Positions 13,660 to 21,405 of a stretch of 23,212 bases of DNA are shown piece after piece. Positions within the stretch are counted from its first letter, which is position 1, and every line of letters starts with the position of its first letter. Under the pieces are notes generated by a model. The model was not told where the DNA came from. It saw only the letters and a program-made list of their open reading frames with translations, and did not search any database. Made by a program: the position numbers and the translations under genes. The DNA comes from Alphaproteobacteria bacterium (GTDB lineage Bacteria > Pseudomonadota > Alphaproteobacteria > Rs-D84): the NCBI GenBank assembly GCA_017650505.1, contig JAGCET010000012.1, forward strand, positions 1-23,212, in the 5' to 3' direction.

Positions 13660-14621
13660 ATATAGTAAAAGACCAGATAAAAATCTTTGATGAAAAAATT
13701 CGGAATGCCGAAAAGATAGTTCTGTTTGCACACAAGAATCCCGATGGGGACGCGTTGTGTTCGGTGTTGGCATTGGGCCGATTGATAGAATTGAATTATG
13801 GCAAAGATGTTGTTTGCATGTATGATGGTAATATTCCAGATAATTTGGACGAAGTGCCATTGCGTCGCAGAATGCATTTCTTTGAAAAGGTTGATGAAAA
13901 TATGCCGGTTGATGTGGCAATTGCGATGGACTATGGTGTGGAACGTAATATTGGTGGACCAAAGAAATTTATGGATCGGGCAAATTTTATCATAGAAATA
14001 GACCACCATTTGAATGATGCCAAGGTTGGCGTGTTGTGTTTGGATGATGATACCGCCGCCGCCACGGCCGAAATTGTGTACGAGATGATGCGCATGGCCG
14101 ATTGGAAATATGATTTTTCGGTTTTGCAATTGTTGATGACCGCAATACTTACCGATACTGGATTTTTCAAATATGTTAAAAATGGTAATGTTATGCGCAT
14201 TGCCGGTGAAATAGTTGATGAAGGTGTTATTATTCAGCGTATAATGAACGATTTGGCGAACAAACCGCGCAAGACTATTATTACCGAGGCCGGGGCCGTT
14301 GCCAATGCAGAATTCTTGTTCCGCCATCGGTTGGCGTTGGCAATTATAAATAATCGTCAGTACAGAAATTTGGATGGACGCGGTGAAACGGTTTTAAGTT
14401 TGTTGGCGCAAATTCACGGGGTTGATTATATTGTTTTGTTAAAGGAGCAAAAGGCGAATCAAATTGGAGTGTCTTTGCGTGGGCGTTTCAAGGCCGTGGA
14501 CAAAATTGCCGTTGAATTGGGCGGTGGCGGGCACGAATTTGCCGCGGGTGCCGTCGTGTATGATACGTTGGATAATGTAAAGGCCCGTGTGATTGAATTA
14601 TTTAGAAAGGTGGTGAAATGA
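13656..14621 (+). CDS. nrnA: DHH/DHHA1 phosphoesterase, NrnA-like nanoRNase/pAp phosphatase
   Basis: A 321-residue protein with HKNPDGDA (26-33), AMDYG (D92), IDHH (115-118) and GGGGHEFAAG near the C-terminus. This is the NrnA layout; NrnA degrades 2-5-nt RNAs and removes the 3'-phosphate from pAp. It starts within the recJ stop (ATGA) and its own stop overlaps lolA in the same way, so the three are translationally coupled. It is only a distant relative of RecJ within the DHH superfamily. Substrate preference cannot be told from sequence. Confidence 0.87.
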   Translation: MNIVKDQIKIFDEKIRNAEKIVLFAHKNPDGDALCSVLALGRLIELNYGKDVVCMYDGNIPDNLDEVPLRRRMHFFEKVDENMPVDVAIAMDYGVERNIGGPKKFMDRANFIIEIDHHLNDAKVGVLCLDDDTAAATAEIVYEMMRMADWKYDFSVLQLLMTAILTDTGFFKYVKNGNVMRIAGEIVDEGVIIQRIMNDLANKPRKTIITEAGAVANAEFLFRHRLALAIINNRQYRNLDGRGETVLSLLAQIHGVDYIVLLKEQKANQIGVSLRGRFKAVDKIAVELGGGGHEFAAGAVVYDTLDNVKARVIELFRKVVK

Positions 14622-15232
14622 AAAAAATAATTGTTGCATTTTTGATGTGCGTCTTTGCGCGTGGTGCGTTTGCGGCGGTTGATACAGCGTTGATTGAACG
14701 TGCAGAAAAGTATCTGAATTCACTGACGGGATTGACCGGTGATTTTGTGCAGACGAACAAGGGCAAGCAAGAGCAGGGGACTTTTTCGATGTTGCGTCCG
14801 GGGCGTGTGCGTTTAGATTATAAAAATTTGCCGGTTCAGTTGATGGCGGACGGTGCCGATTTGTATTTTTACGATAAATCTTTGGATCAAATTACCACTG
14901 TACCGTTAACCAGTACGCCGGCCGGAATATTGGTTCGAAAAAAAATCGATTTGCAAAAGGCCGACATAAATGTCGTTGATACGGCCAAGGGTAAAACGAC
15001 ATTCGCGTTAAAAATGAACCTGCGTGGTCGTGAAGGTTTGGGTACGATGGTGATGGTATTTAATCGCAAGGATAATTCGTTAAATTCTTGGACAATTATC
15101 GATGCGGTTGGAAACAAAACCGATGTTGTGTTTAACAATTTGAAAACGAAGACAGATTTTGCCAAGAATTATTTTCAAATTCAACGCCATAAAACGGTTA
15201 GCACCGGTGGTGGCGATGATTTCTATGATTAA
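14618..15232 (+). CDS. lolA: LolA-like periplasmic lipoprotein carrier
   Basis: LolA carries lipoproteins from LolCDE in the inner membrane to the outer membrane. The 204-residue product has a cleavable signal peptide (MKKIIVAFLMCVF, cut after GAFA about residue 19). The LolA opening follows: YLNSLTGLTGDFVQTNKGKQ, then GTFSMLRPGRVRLDY. The rest fits an 11-strand barrel. It overlaps nrnA by ATGA and is followed 3 nt later by tatB. The several lipoproteins in this window are likely clients. Confidence 0.88.
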   Translation: MKKIIVAFLMCVFARGAFAAVDTALIERAEKYLNSLTGLTGDFVQTNKGKQEQGTFSMLRPGRVRLDYKNLPVQLMADGADLYFYDKSLDQITTVPLTSTPAGILVRKKIDLQKADINVVDTAKGKTTFALKMNLRGREGLGTMVMVFNRKDNSLNSWTIIDAVGNKTDVVFNNLKTKTDFAKNYFQIQRHKTVSTGGGDDFYD

Positions 15233-15235
15233 AAT

Positions 15236-15526
15236 ATGTTTGGAATAAGTTGGGCCGAATTTATTGTTATTTTACTGGTCGCGATTTTGGTAATACCGGC
15301 GCGGTATTGGCCAGATGTGGCGCGTGCGTTGGCGCGATTGGTTAAATTTATTCGTGCGATTGTTTGGAAAATTACCGATGCGTCCGAAAAAATCAAAGAA
15401 CAAATTGAATTGGAACAGCCGATAAATGAAATTATGAATACAACAACACGTGAAGTGTTGGACACAATTTCGGTTAAAAGACCGCGGGCGAAGAATAATT
15501 CACGGAAAAAGGTGGCCCCGAAATGA
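15236..15526 (+). CDS. tatB: Tat translocase subunit TatB
   Basis: A 96-residue protein with the TatA/B layout: MFGISWAEF start, membrane helix (about 5-20), then the amphipathic helix starting RYWPDVARALARLVKF. The hinge reads VIPARYWP in place of the usual GPK/GPE-LP. The MFxIxWxE start and position immediately before tatC identify it as TatB, the substrate-receptor partner of TatC. Its stop overlaps the tatC start (ATGA). Confidence 0.87.
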   Translation: MFGISWAEFIVILLVAILVIPARYWPDVARALARLVKFIRAIVWKITDASEKIKEQIELEQPINEIMNTTTREVLDTISVKRPRAKNNSRKKVAPK

Positions 15527-16224
15527 AGATGACAATGGCACAACATTTTGCCGAATTGCGCCGGCGCGTGTTGTGGACACTTGCCGTGTTTTTGGTATCT
15601 TTTGGTGTCGGTTGGTTTGTTGCGCCGTTTATCCAAGAATTTTTAACCGCGCCACTGATTGCGGTGTGGGGTGATGCACAGATGCTTTATGTTGGAATTA
15701 CCGATGGGCTTATGGTTGGACTTTCTTTGGCATTGTTGTTTGCTATTATGGTGACGATACCATTTGCACTGTTCCAGACGTGGGCATTTATCGCACCGGG
15801 ATTACATAAAAATGAACGCAGTTTTATTGTGCCAATTTTTGTGTTGTCGCCGTTGCTGTTTTTGACTGGCGCGGCATTTGCCTTTTATTTGTTGTTTCCG
15901 ACGGTGTTTAGATTTTTTATAGAATTGAACGAATCGGCACCGGTGCCGGCGATTATAATGCCGGCTGTGCGCGATTATGTTGCATTTGCAATTGGTTTGT
16001 TAAAGGTTTTTGGAATCGCATTCCAATTGCCGTTGGTGTTGGTCTTGTTGAATCGTGCCGGAATTTTATCGCGCGCGCGCGCGGTGGCGATGCGCCGGTA
16101 TGTGTTGGTTTTAATTGTAATAGTCGCGGCGATTTTAACCCCGCCCGATGTAGTATCACAAATATTGTTGGCCGTACCAATGTGGGCATTATTCGAAGTC
16201 AGTATTTTGTTTATGAAAAAATAG
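15523..16224 (+). CDS. tatC: Tat translocase subunit TatC
   Basis: TatC binds the twin-arginine signal peptide and nucleates the translocase. The 233-residue multi-pass protein begins MAQHFAELRRRVL (family HLxELRxR motif) and contains the TatC block FALFQTWAFIAPGLHKNER, with several membrane helices up to the end. ATG 15523 overlaps the tatB stop; a second ATG at 15535 starts the same frame and could be the real start. It is the last gene of the recJ-to-tatC run. Confidence 0.93.
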   Translation: MKMTMAQHFAELRRRVLWTLAVFLVSFGVGWFVAPFIQEFLTAPLIAVWGDAQMLYVGITDGLMVGLSLALLFAIMVTIPFALFQTWAFIAPGLHKNERSFIVPIFVLSPLLFLTGAAFAFYLLFPTVFRFFIELNESAPVPAIIMPAVRDYVAFAIGLLKVFGIAFQLPLVLVLLNRAGILSRARAVAMRRYVLVLIVIVAAILTPPDVVSQILLAVPMWALFEVSILFMKK

Positions 16225-16256
16225 AATGCCCGACATTTTATTTTGAATGTTTTTTG

Positions 16257-16265
16257 TGATATAAT
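16257..16265 (+). promoter_or_regulatory. extended -10 of the nlpD-like gene (leaderless)
   Basis: TGA-TATAAT with the -10 at 16260-16265. The ATG starts at 16272, the expected +1. No good -35 is visible, which is common with extended -10 promoters. Confidence 0.65.
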
Positions 16266-16271
16266 TTGACT

Positions 16272-17819
16272 ATGGTGAAATTTATTTCGGCGATTGCATT
16301 TTGTGCAATGGGCGCGTTTTTGGCGTCCTGTGATTTGCAACCGAAAATCAGTTCTTTGCCCGATAGTGTCGGGGATTTTATATCGTCACGTTATCCGGCA
16401 CTGTTGGCCGATCCCGCAAAAGAACCCGAGATTTATAATTCTGCGGTGTCTGATTATGGAATCTATGCGTCGCCGGAACTTTATGGTTCGGGTGATATGG
16501 ACGATTATGTGAACTATGCAGATATAAACGATTATACAATGCCGGCGGAACCGACCAAGACAGAGGTTGCACAAGAAATGCCGATTGTTGAATCAAAACC
16601 CGTGGTTGAAACCGAATCGGAAAACGTTGCATCGACACCCACGGAATCAAAAGAACATGATAAGGAGCAGGTTGATATTCTGGAAATTCCGGAATATAAA
16701 TCGGACGAATTAAATGTGCCGGCACGTGCGGCGGCGGGTACGGTTGTTGTGCGGCGTGGTGATACACTGTATGCGATTGCGCGTGCAAATGGTACAACGG
16801 TTGATGCGATGGCCACAGAAAATAAATTGGTTGTGCCGTACAGTTTGCGGATTGGTCAGGTTTTGAATTTGCCGAAAGAGGCACCGGAAAAAACGGTTGC
16901 AACGGAAACCAAAAAGGCGAAGGTTGAAAAGCCTGCGGTGGCGGCGCCAAAAGTTGAACCGGAAAAAAAGGCGGTGGTTGAGCCGAAAGGGGTTCCGGAA
17001 AAAACGGCAACAGAAAAACCGGTTGCAAAGCCGGAACCAAAAAATGTTCGTGTGCCGTTAAAGACAATTACGGTTGCGCGTGGTGATACACTGTATTCAT
17101 TGTCGCGAAAATATGCGGTGCCGGTGAATGATTTGGCGGTTATGAATGAACTGCGTCCACCATTTGCATTGAACGTCGGGCAAAAATTGCGGGTGCCAGA
17201 TTTACCCGATGTGATTGCGGAAAAATCCGCGCCGGCCCCGGCGCAGAAGCCGGCGACAAAAACCGCAGGTAAGAAAACCGAAACTAAACCGGTCAAGAAA
17301 GAAACAAAAACCGAATCGGTAAAAAAGCCCGAACCCAAGAAGTCGGAACAACCCAAAACGACGCCGGTCAAAGAAACAACCAAATCAAAACCGGCCGCTA
17401 CGGTTGCCAAGACAGAAACGCCAAAGATTGTGGCGCGGTCGTCCAGCAAATTTACATGGCCGGTGCGTGGAACGATACTGTCGCACTATGGGGCAAAGAA
17501 CGGCGGGTTGTATAACGATGGAATAAATATTGGTGTGGCGGCCGGGACCACGGTTGTGGCGGCCGAAAATGGTGTTGTGGCGTACGCCGGAAACGAAGTG
17601 CGTGGGATGGGGAACCTTGTTATAATTCAACATAGTGATGGGTGGATGACGGTTTATGCGCATTTGAATTCTATGTCGGTGCGACGTGGTGTGCGCGTTT
17701 CGGTTGGGCAAAAGATTGGTACGGTTGGTCAGACGGGAAAGGTCAACAAGCCACAGTTGCATTTTGAAATTCGTAAAGGCACCAAGGCATACAATCCGGT
17801 GAATTATTTGAAGAAGTAG
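16272..17819 (+). CDS. NlpD/DipM-like lipoprotein: two LysM domains and a degenerate M23 domain
   Basis: The 515-residue protein has a lipobox ending LASC (Cys20), an acidic linker, LysM 1 (about 157-200, VRRGDTLYAIARANGT), a Lys/Pro/Glu-rich linker, LysM 2 (about 268-312, VARGDTLYSLSRKY), a second Lys/Pro/Thr-rich linker and a C-terminal M23 (LytM) domain (about 394-515). In that domain the HxxxD zinc motif is N-D-G-I-N and HxH is Q-L-H, so it is predicted to be catalytically dead, like NlpD. NlpD-type proteins bind peptidoglycan and activate septal amidases. The ATG lies at the expected transcription start with no Shine-Dalgarno site; TTG 16266 is possible but lies before the expected +1. 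Confidence 0.88.
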   Translation: MVKFISAIAFCAMGAFLASCDLQPKISSLPDSVGDFISSRYPALLADPAKEPEIYNSAVSDYGIYASPELYGSGDMDDYVNYADINDYTMPAEPTKTEVAQEMPIVESKPVVETESENVASTPTESKEHDKEQVDILEIPEYKSDELNVPARAAAGTVVVRRGDTLYAIARANGTTVDAMATENKLVVPYSLRIGQVLNLPKEAPEKTVATETKKAKVEKPAVAAPKVEPEKKAVVEPKGVPEKTATEKPVAKPEPKNVRVPLKTITVARGDTLYSLSRKYAVPVNDLAVMNELRPPFALNVGQKLRVPDLPDVIAEKSAPAPAQKPATKTAGKKTETKPVKKETKTESVKKPEPKKSEQPKTTPVKETTKSKPAATVAKTETPKIVARSSSKFTWPVRGTILSHYGAKNGGLYNDGINIGVAAGTTVVAAENGVVAYAGNEVRGMGNLVIIQHSDGWMTVYAHLNSMSVRRGVRVSVGQKIGTVGQTGKVNKPQLHFEIRKGTKAYNPVNYLKK

Positions 17820-17832
17820 TTGTTGGTTCTTC

Positions 17833-18243
17833 TTACTTGCACCATGGGGCGCGGCGGCCACCGTTGTATTGTCGGCCCAAACCTTCACGAATCAACATTG
17901 TTCCGACATCTGTACCGTGTGCATCCGCAACATTTGCGTCAATTCGCCCAAGGTATTTATCGTCTTTGATATTACTTAATTCCACCGTTGTGTCCGCCGG
18001 AATAATTTGGGCCAATCGTTCGCGTGCGCGTGTTGCCAATTCCCGTTCGGAGGCACAATCACTGTGGATTTCCGGAGTGTCGACATTCCGAATGCGTACG
18101 CGTACCGAGACATCAACACCGCCATCCAATTTAACGGTGGCCGCAAAGGTATCGCCGTCAACAATATATCCAACCCGCGCAGGCACGGCAACCGCCGCCG
18201 TGCACCAAACAGATAATAAAATGCCTAAACCGAAACGCTTCAT
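17833..18243 (-). CDS. secreted staphylococcal-nuclease-like (thermonuclease) protein
   Basis: The 136-residue product has a signal peptide (MKRFGLGILLSVWCTAAVA) and one SNase (OB-fold) domain. It keeps VDGDT (29-32), R50 and E58 in VRVRIRNVDTPE, and R100 in KYLGR, which line up with the catalytic Arg35, Glu43 and Arg87 of S. aureus nuclease. It is therefore probably an active Ca2+-dependent DNase/RNase acting outside the cytoplasm. Start ATG 18243 shares one base with the tolB stop (TAATG), so the two are translationally coupled. Confidence 0.87.
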   Translation of the reverse strand: MKRFGLGILLSVWCTAAVAVPARVGYIVDGDTFAATVKLDGGVDVSVRVRIRNVDTPEIHSDCASERELATRARERLAQIIPADTTVELSNIKDDKYLGRIDANVADAHGTDVGTMLIREGLGRQYNGGRRAPWCK

Positions 18244-19565
18244 TATGGCAACCGCGGGGACCAAGTTGGTTCAACCCCATTTACATTATTTGGCAATTCG
18301 ATATCGTACAGGTTTTGACCTGTGATATCGACACTGCGAATATGGCTTATGCGTTCTATGTCATCACTGGCGCGTTCTGTTTCATAATATACCAACCGAC
18401 GCGACCCGGGCGCCCACGATGGTGCCTCCATAAACCAACCGCCCGCCAAAATCTTTTCGTTTTTGCCGCGTGGGTCCATCACACCGACATAGAAAGTATC
18501 GTCGGCCATTTTTGTGAATGCGATAAATTGACCGTCGGGGGACCATGCCGGCGTGGCATATCGACCCGCGCCATAGGTAATGCGTTCCACCGCCCCACTG
18601 TCCAGGTCCAAGATGTGAATTTGCTGGCTGCCGCTGCGGTCTGAATTGAATGCGATTTTACGACCATCGGGCGAATAAGAAGGACTTGTGTTTATCGAAT
18701 TACCGGTGGTCAATTGTTTCAGTGTATTCGTCCCAATATCATATTCATATATATGGGTGATACCGTTTTTAACCAAAGACAATGCGACCCGTTCGCCGTC
18801 CGGAGAAAAACGCGGTGCGAAATTCATTCCACCAAATTGGCCAAGTCGTCTTTGTGCCCCAGTATCCAGGTTCAAAATCCAAACCATCGGGTCATCGTTA
18901 TAGTAAGACAAAAATACAATCGATTGCATGTTTGGTGAAAAATGTGGCGACATAACAAAAGTCTTGGCGTCTGACAGGTACCGCATACCATAACCGTCTT
19001 GGTCCATTATTGCCATACGTTTTACGCGTGCGTCCACCGGACCCGATTCGGCGATGAATACAATTTGGGTGTCGAAATATCCGATTTCCCCGGTTAAACG
19101 TTCATAGATTGCGTCGGACATAATATGCCCCAAACGGCGCAAAGATTTCTTGGTCGCCGACAGGCTTTGTGCTTCGATTTGTTCTTTGCCCGGAATATCC
19201 CATACAAAGAAATCCAATTGGTATTTTTTGTCGGGTAATTTGGTCAATTTACCTTGGACCAATACTTGGGCCTTAATCGCGGTCCACATTTTAAAATCTG
19301 GCATGGCATCCATTTTCACATATTCCGGAAAAGCATCATGATTTACAATGTGGAATAATCCGGTGCGTTTCAGGTTCGATTCCACAATATCACGAATCGT
19401 TGCCGCATCAGATGCGGATGCGCCGGACGCAACTTCAAATTTTTGGACGGCGACCGAAATAGGTTCGGCGGTTCCTGCAACAATATCAACTTTTAATTCG
19501 GCATTTGCAGACATTGTCCACAAACCCATCGTACATAAAATTGCGATAAATAGTTTTTTGAACAT
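18243..19565 (-). CDS. tolB: Tol-Pal system periplasmic protein TolB
   Basis: TolB is the periplasmic beta-propeller that links the TolQRA motor to Pal at the division site. The 440-residue product has a signal peptide (about 1-22, ending SANA), the N-terminal TolB domain (with PISVAVQKFE and GLFHIVN) and five TolB/WD40-type blades with the repeated SPDG, SPNM and NSDRSG pattern. ATG 19565 has GGAAAGGA upstream on the minus strand. The usual partner pal does not follow; a secreted nuclease does. Confidence 0.95.
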   Translation of the reverse strand: MFKKLFIAILCTMGLWTMSANAELKVDIVAGTAEPISVAVQKFEVASGASASDAATIRDIVESNLKRTGLFHIVNHDAFPEYVKMDAMPDFKMWTAIKAQVLVQGKLTKLPDKKYQLDFFVWDIPGKEQIEAQSLSATKKSLRRLGHIMSDAIYERLTGEIGYFDTQIVFIAESGPVDARVKRMAIMDQDGYGMRYLSDAKTFVMSPHFSPNMQSIVFLSYYNDDPMVWILNLDTGAQRRLGQFGGMNFAPRFSPDGERVALSLVKNGITHIYEYDIGTNTLKQLTTGNSINTSPSYSPDGRKIAFNSDRSGSQQIHILDLDSGAVERITYGAGRYATPAWSPDGQFIAFTKMADDTFYVGVMDPRGKNEKILAGGWFMEAPSWAPGSRRLVYYETERASDDIERISHIRSVDITGQNLYDIELPNNVNGVEPTWSPRLP

Positions 19566-19611
19566 TGAAAATCCTTTCCTTTATTTTGTGTTAAATACCT
19601 TTGCGATTTGC

Positions 19612-19640
19612 ATTCTATATTATCGTTTCAAAAAGTGCAA
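19612..19640 (-). promoter_or_regulatory. tolB promoter
   Basis: Minus strand: TTGCAC (19640-19635), 17-nt spacer, TAGAAT (19617-19612), leaving a leader of about 40 nt before tolB. Confidence 0.5.
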
Positions 19641-19737
19641 GCGTCCCATTATCCGAAAACAAAAAATACATTTTGTGTGGCCAACACAAACCACAACACA
19701 ACCGCCCATACGGCCGCAAATACAAGCATCTAGACAT

Positions 19738-19761
19738 TTGTATTGACAAGTGTAAATACAA
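19738..19761 (+). promoter_or_regulatory. operator-like inverted repeat over the -35 of the antitoxin promoter
   Basis: TTGTATT (19738-19744), 10-nt gap, AATACAA (19755-19761). It covers the -35 and most of the spacer, as expected for autorepression by a ribbon-helix-helix dimer. The rest of the 250-bp gap 19566-19815 holds the tolB promoter and a 7-bp inverted repeat (19672-19690), and no gene I can support. Confidence 0.55.
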
Positions 19762-19770
19762 TGGTATAGT
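19743..19770 (+). promoter_or_regulatory. strong promoter of the RHH/DinD-like pair
   Basis: Perfect -35 TTGACA (19743-19748), 16-nt spacer, TGG-TATAGT extended -10 (19765-19770). This is the only consensus -35 seen in the window. Confidence 0.75.
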
Positions 19771-19815
19771 GCCTTGTAAAGACGGTCGTATTGAAAACTG
19801 TATAGGAGTCGGTCA

Positions 19816-20040
19816 ATGCCAAATGTTATGCAGCAACTGTTTGTTATGAACATCGAATCTTTGTTAAAAGAGTATGCCGCCTATCGCACTTTTAATAAAT
19901 CAGATGCGGTTATAAATATGCGAATTCCGCGACCGGTTTTGGACCGATTGAAGGAATTGGCTGCAACACAACATGTGCCGTACCAATCGCTAATATCATC
20001 TGTACTGTTTTCAATCGCACATACAGAAGAGGGAAACTAA
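19816..20040 (+). CDS. ribbon-helix-helix antitoxin-like protein (CopG/BrnA type)
   Basis: A 74-residue protein. After about 30 residues it shows an RHH-type pattern: a short strand (AVINMRIP), helix A (RPVLDRLKELAATQ), then HVPYQSLISSVLFSIA. The phrase PYQSLI matches the conserved PYQTLI of CopG/BrnA-like antitoxins, which bind DNA as dimers and repress their own operon. AGGAG lies 8 nt before the ATG. It follows a strong promoter with an overlapping palindrome and is followed 18 nt later by the DinD-like gene. Antitoxin is the likely class, but no recognised toxin is adjacent. Confidence 0.7.
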   Translation: MPNVMQQLFVMNIESLLKEYAAYRTFNKSDAVINMRIPRPVLDRLKELAATQHVPYQSLISSVLFSIAHTEEGN

Positions 20041-20058
20041 AGAAAGGGGAAAAATAAA

Positions 20059-20934
20059 ATGCAGGGTATTGCAACAAATAAAAAAATTTTTGATAAATTG
20101 AATGCAGCGCAGCATTTGATTTATGAAAAAGAGTTATTTACGACGACACCGGTTGCCGAATATTGGTGTATGTCTGATTTGTTGCCAATGTTTGATTTGG
20201 ATGTCGCGGACGCATTTTCGTATAAAAGTCCGTATACGTTAAAAGAAATTTTCTATGCCAATGCGCCAAAGGATGTAAAATCTAAAAATCCGGACAAGAT
20301 GGCGGCGTTGTTTGAAAACAATGTAAATATTCACGCCGATGCCAATAAGTTTGATGCAGATTTATCACGATTTATGTCTTGGGCGTTGATCAGGGAAATT
20401 GCTAAACATAAACCGACCGAGATTTATCAGGTTTATTTTATGTTTCCGGGCAATAATTTTGAAACGGTTCATGAAAACGCGCGTGCATTGGCTCGAATTC
20501 GCCTGCGCGATTTTGAAAAAGATTATTATAAACAATTATCGGGAATAATTAATAATCTGAAGGCGAATTATTCTATTGTAAATCGTGAAATTAAAACATG
20601 TTTTTTTGGGGGGATGAGTGCCGCCGATATCAAAGACGAATGTAAATTACCGTGGAATGCAAAATTGTTGGATTATATGAATGATCGGTTGTTGTATGCG
20701 TACGGCAATTTATTAAAAACCATTGTTAAACGGTACGATTCGGAACCCGGAATCAAGACGGATAAGACATTGCAAAACATTGCGCGCAACGAATCGATTT
20801 ATGCGCGTCAAAACTTTATATTCAAAAAGCCCGAGAATAATTTTGAAACTTCGTCAATTGCCGCAGTTGAAAAATGGTACAACCAAGAAAAATCAAAATT
20901 TGCAAAAAAATGGATATATGCAAGGGTCAGATAA
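20059..20934 (+). CDS. DinD-like protein of unknown function
   Basis: The 291-residue soluble protein is basic at the C-terminus. Several blocks appear in the order seen in DNA-damage-inducible protein D: an opening like the BRO-N/DinD start (AEYWCMSDLLPMF, cf. FWSARELQ), LSRFMSWALIREIAK (cf. LSRYACYLI), a central charged helix (RIRLRDFEKDYYKQLSGII), then IKTCFFGGMSAADIKDECKL with LLDYMNDRLLYAYGNLLKTI (cf. the DinD ILDHMGSTELAANLFR block). E. coli DinD is SOS-induced and inhibits RecA. The similarity is remote and judged by eye. It has its own AAAGGGG site and shares a transcript with the RHH gene, so a toxin-antitoxin or damage-response module is plausible. I see no LexA-type box. Confidence 0.55.
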   Translation: MQGIATNKKIFDKLNAAQHLIYEKELFTTTPVAEYWCMSDLLPMFDLDVADAFSYKSPYTLKEIFYANAPKDVKSKNPDKMAALFENNVNIHADANKFDADLSRFMSWALIREIAKHKPTEIYQVYFMFPGNNFETVHENARALARIRLRDFEKDYYKQLSGIINNLKANYSIVNREIKTCFFGGMSAADIKDECKLPWNAKLLDYMNDRLLYAYGNLLKTIVKRYDSEPGIKTDKTLQNIARNESIYARQNFIFKKPENNFETSSIAAVEKWYNQEKSKFAKKWIYARVR

Positions 20935-20962
20935 AAAACGGACGCATTTGCGCCCGTTTTTT
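20933..20962 (+). terminator. bidirectional intrinsic terminator
   Basis: AAAAAACGG (20933-20941) pairs with CCGTTTTTT (20954-20962), with an inner CGC/GCG helix and loop ATTT. Both strands end in a T-run, so it serves the DinD-like gene and the convergent pilin-like gene. Confidence 0.85.
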
Positions 20963-20978
20963 GTGAATCCGAAAAAAC

Positions 20979-21323
20979 TTATTTGAATGCCGCACCAATA
21001 TCGCAAATCTTGTCTTGGCCGGTACTTGACATAATAAACGTTAACAACATACCAACGCCGAACAATACAAAGAATCCAACGAACAGCGCGATACCTTTGT
21101 TCTTGACGTCGTCTTTACCGACTTCACCTTTTTGAATCCATCCCCACGCCCAATCCATTAAAACAAACGCGGCGCCAACAAATGCCAACGTACGCAGTGT
21201 TTTAATAACCGGACTTAAACCCTTAATCAAATCGCACAGGCCATCATTTGCCGCCATTGCATTCTGCATAAACAACGACATAGAAACCATTGCACCAAGG
21301 GCATATTTTGAAATCTTTTTCAT
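20979..21323 (-). CDS. VirB2/TrbC-like pilin protein
   Basis: The 114-residue protein has a signal peptide (MKKISKYALGAMVSMSLF, cleavage near NAMAA, residue 24-25), one Cys soon after it (C30), and two hydrophobic helices (about 45-60 and 80-102) separated by a short charged loop (IQKGEVGKDDVKNKG). It ends with a second Cys (KICDIG). This is the layout of VirB2/TrbC major pilins of type IV secretion systems. No other T4SS gene is in the window. ATG 21323 behind AAAAAGGAG is chosen over an upstream start at 21377. The assignment is by topology and remains tentative. Confidence 0.7.
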   Translation of the reverse strand: MKKISKYALGAMVSMSLFMQNAMAANDGLCDLIKGLSPVIKTLRTLAFVGAAFVLMDWAWGWIQKGEVGKDDVKNKGIALFVGFFVLFGVGMLLTFIMSSTGQDKICDIGAAFK

Positions 21324-21348
21324 ATTTAATCTCCTTTTTCTTCGTATG

Positions 21349-21377
21349 ATTGTATCACAATTTCGGACAACTTTCAA
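21349..21377 (-). promoter_or_regulatory. promoter of the pilin-like gene
   Basis: Minus strand: TTGAAA (21377-21372), 17-nt spacer ending TGA, TACAAT (21354-21349). A good -35 and an extended -10 together suggest strong expression. Confidence 0.7.
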
Positions 21378-21405
21378 GGTTTATGAAAAAATTTCCGCAA
21401 CAAAA

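Noticed and set aside
13608..14327. A 239-codon minus-strand frame opposite nrnA
   Set aside because: Asn/His/Ile-rich composition without motifs; the plus strand encodes a complete DHH protein.
16378..17067. A 229-codon minus-strand frame opposite the LysM linkers
   Set aside because: Its Pro/His/Gln-rich content is the complement of the low-complexity linker of the real gene.
17812..17838. Possible terminator between the nlpD-like gene and the nuclease
   Set aside because: Only short imperfect AAGAAG/CTTCTT pairings with a long loop; not convincing on either strand.
19620..19853. A 77-codon Cys-rich minus-strand frame upstream of tolB
   Set aside because: It covers the antitoxin promoter and operator, has no binding site and composition unlike the other genes.
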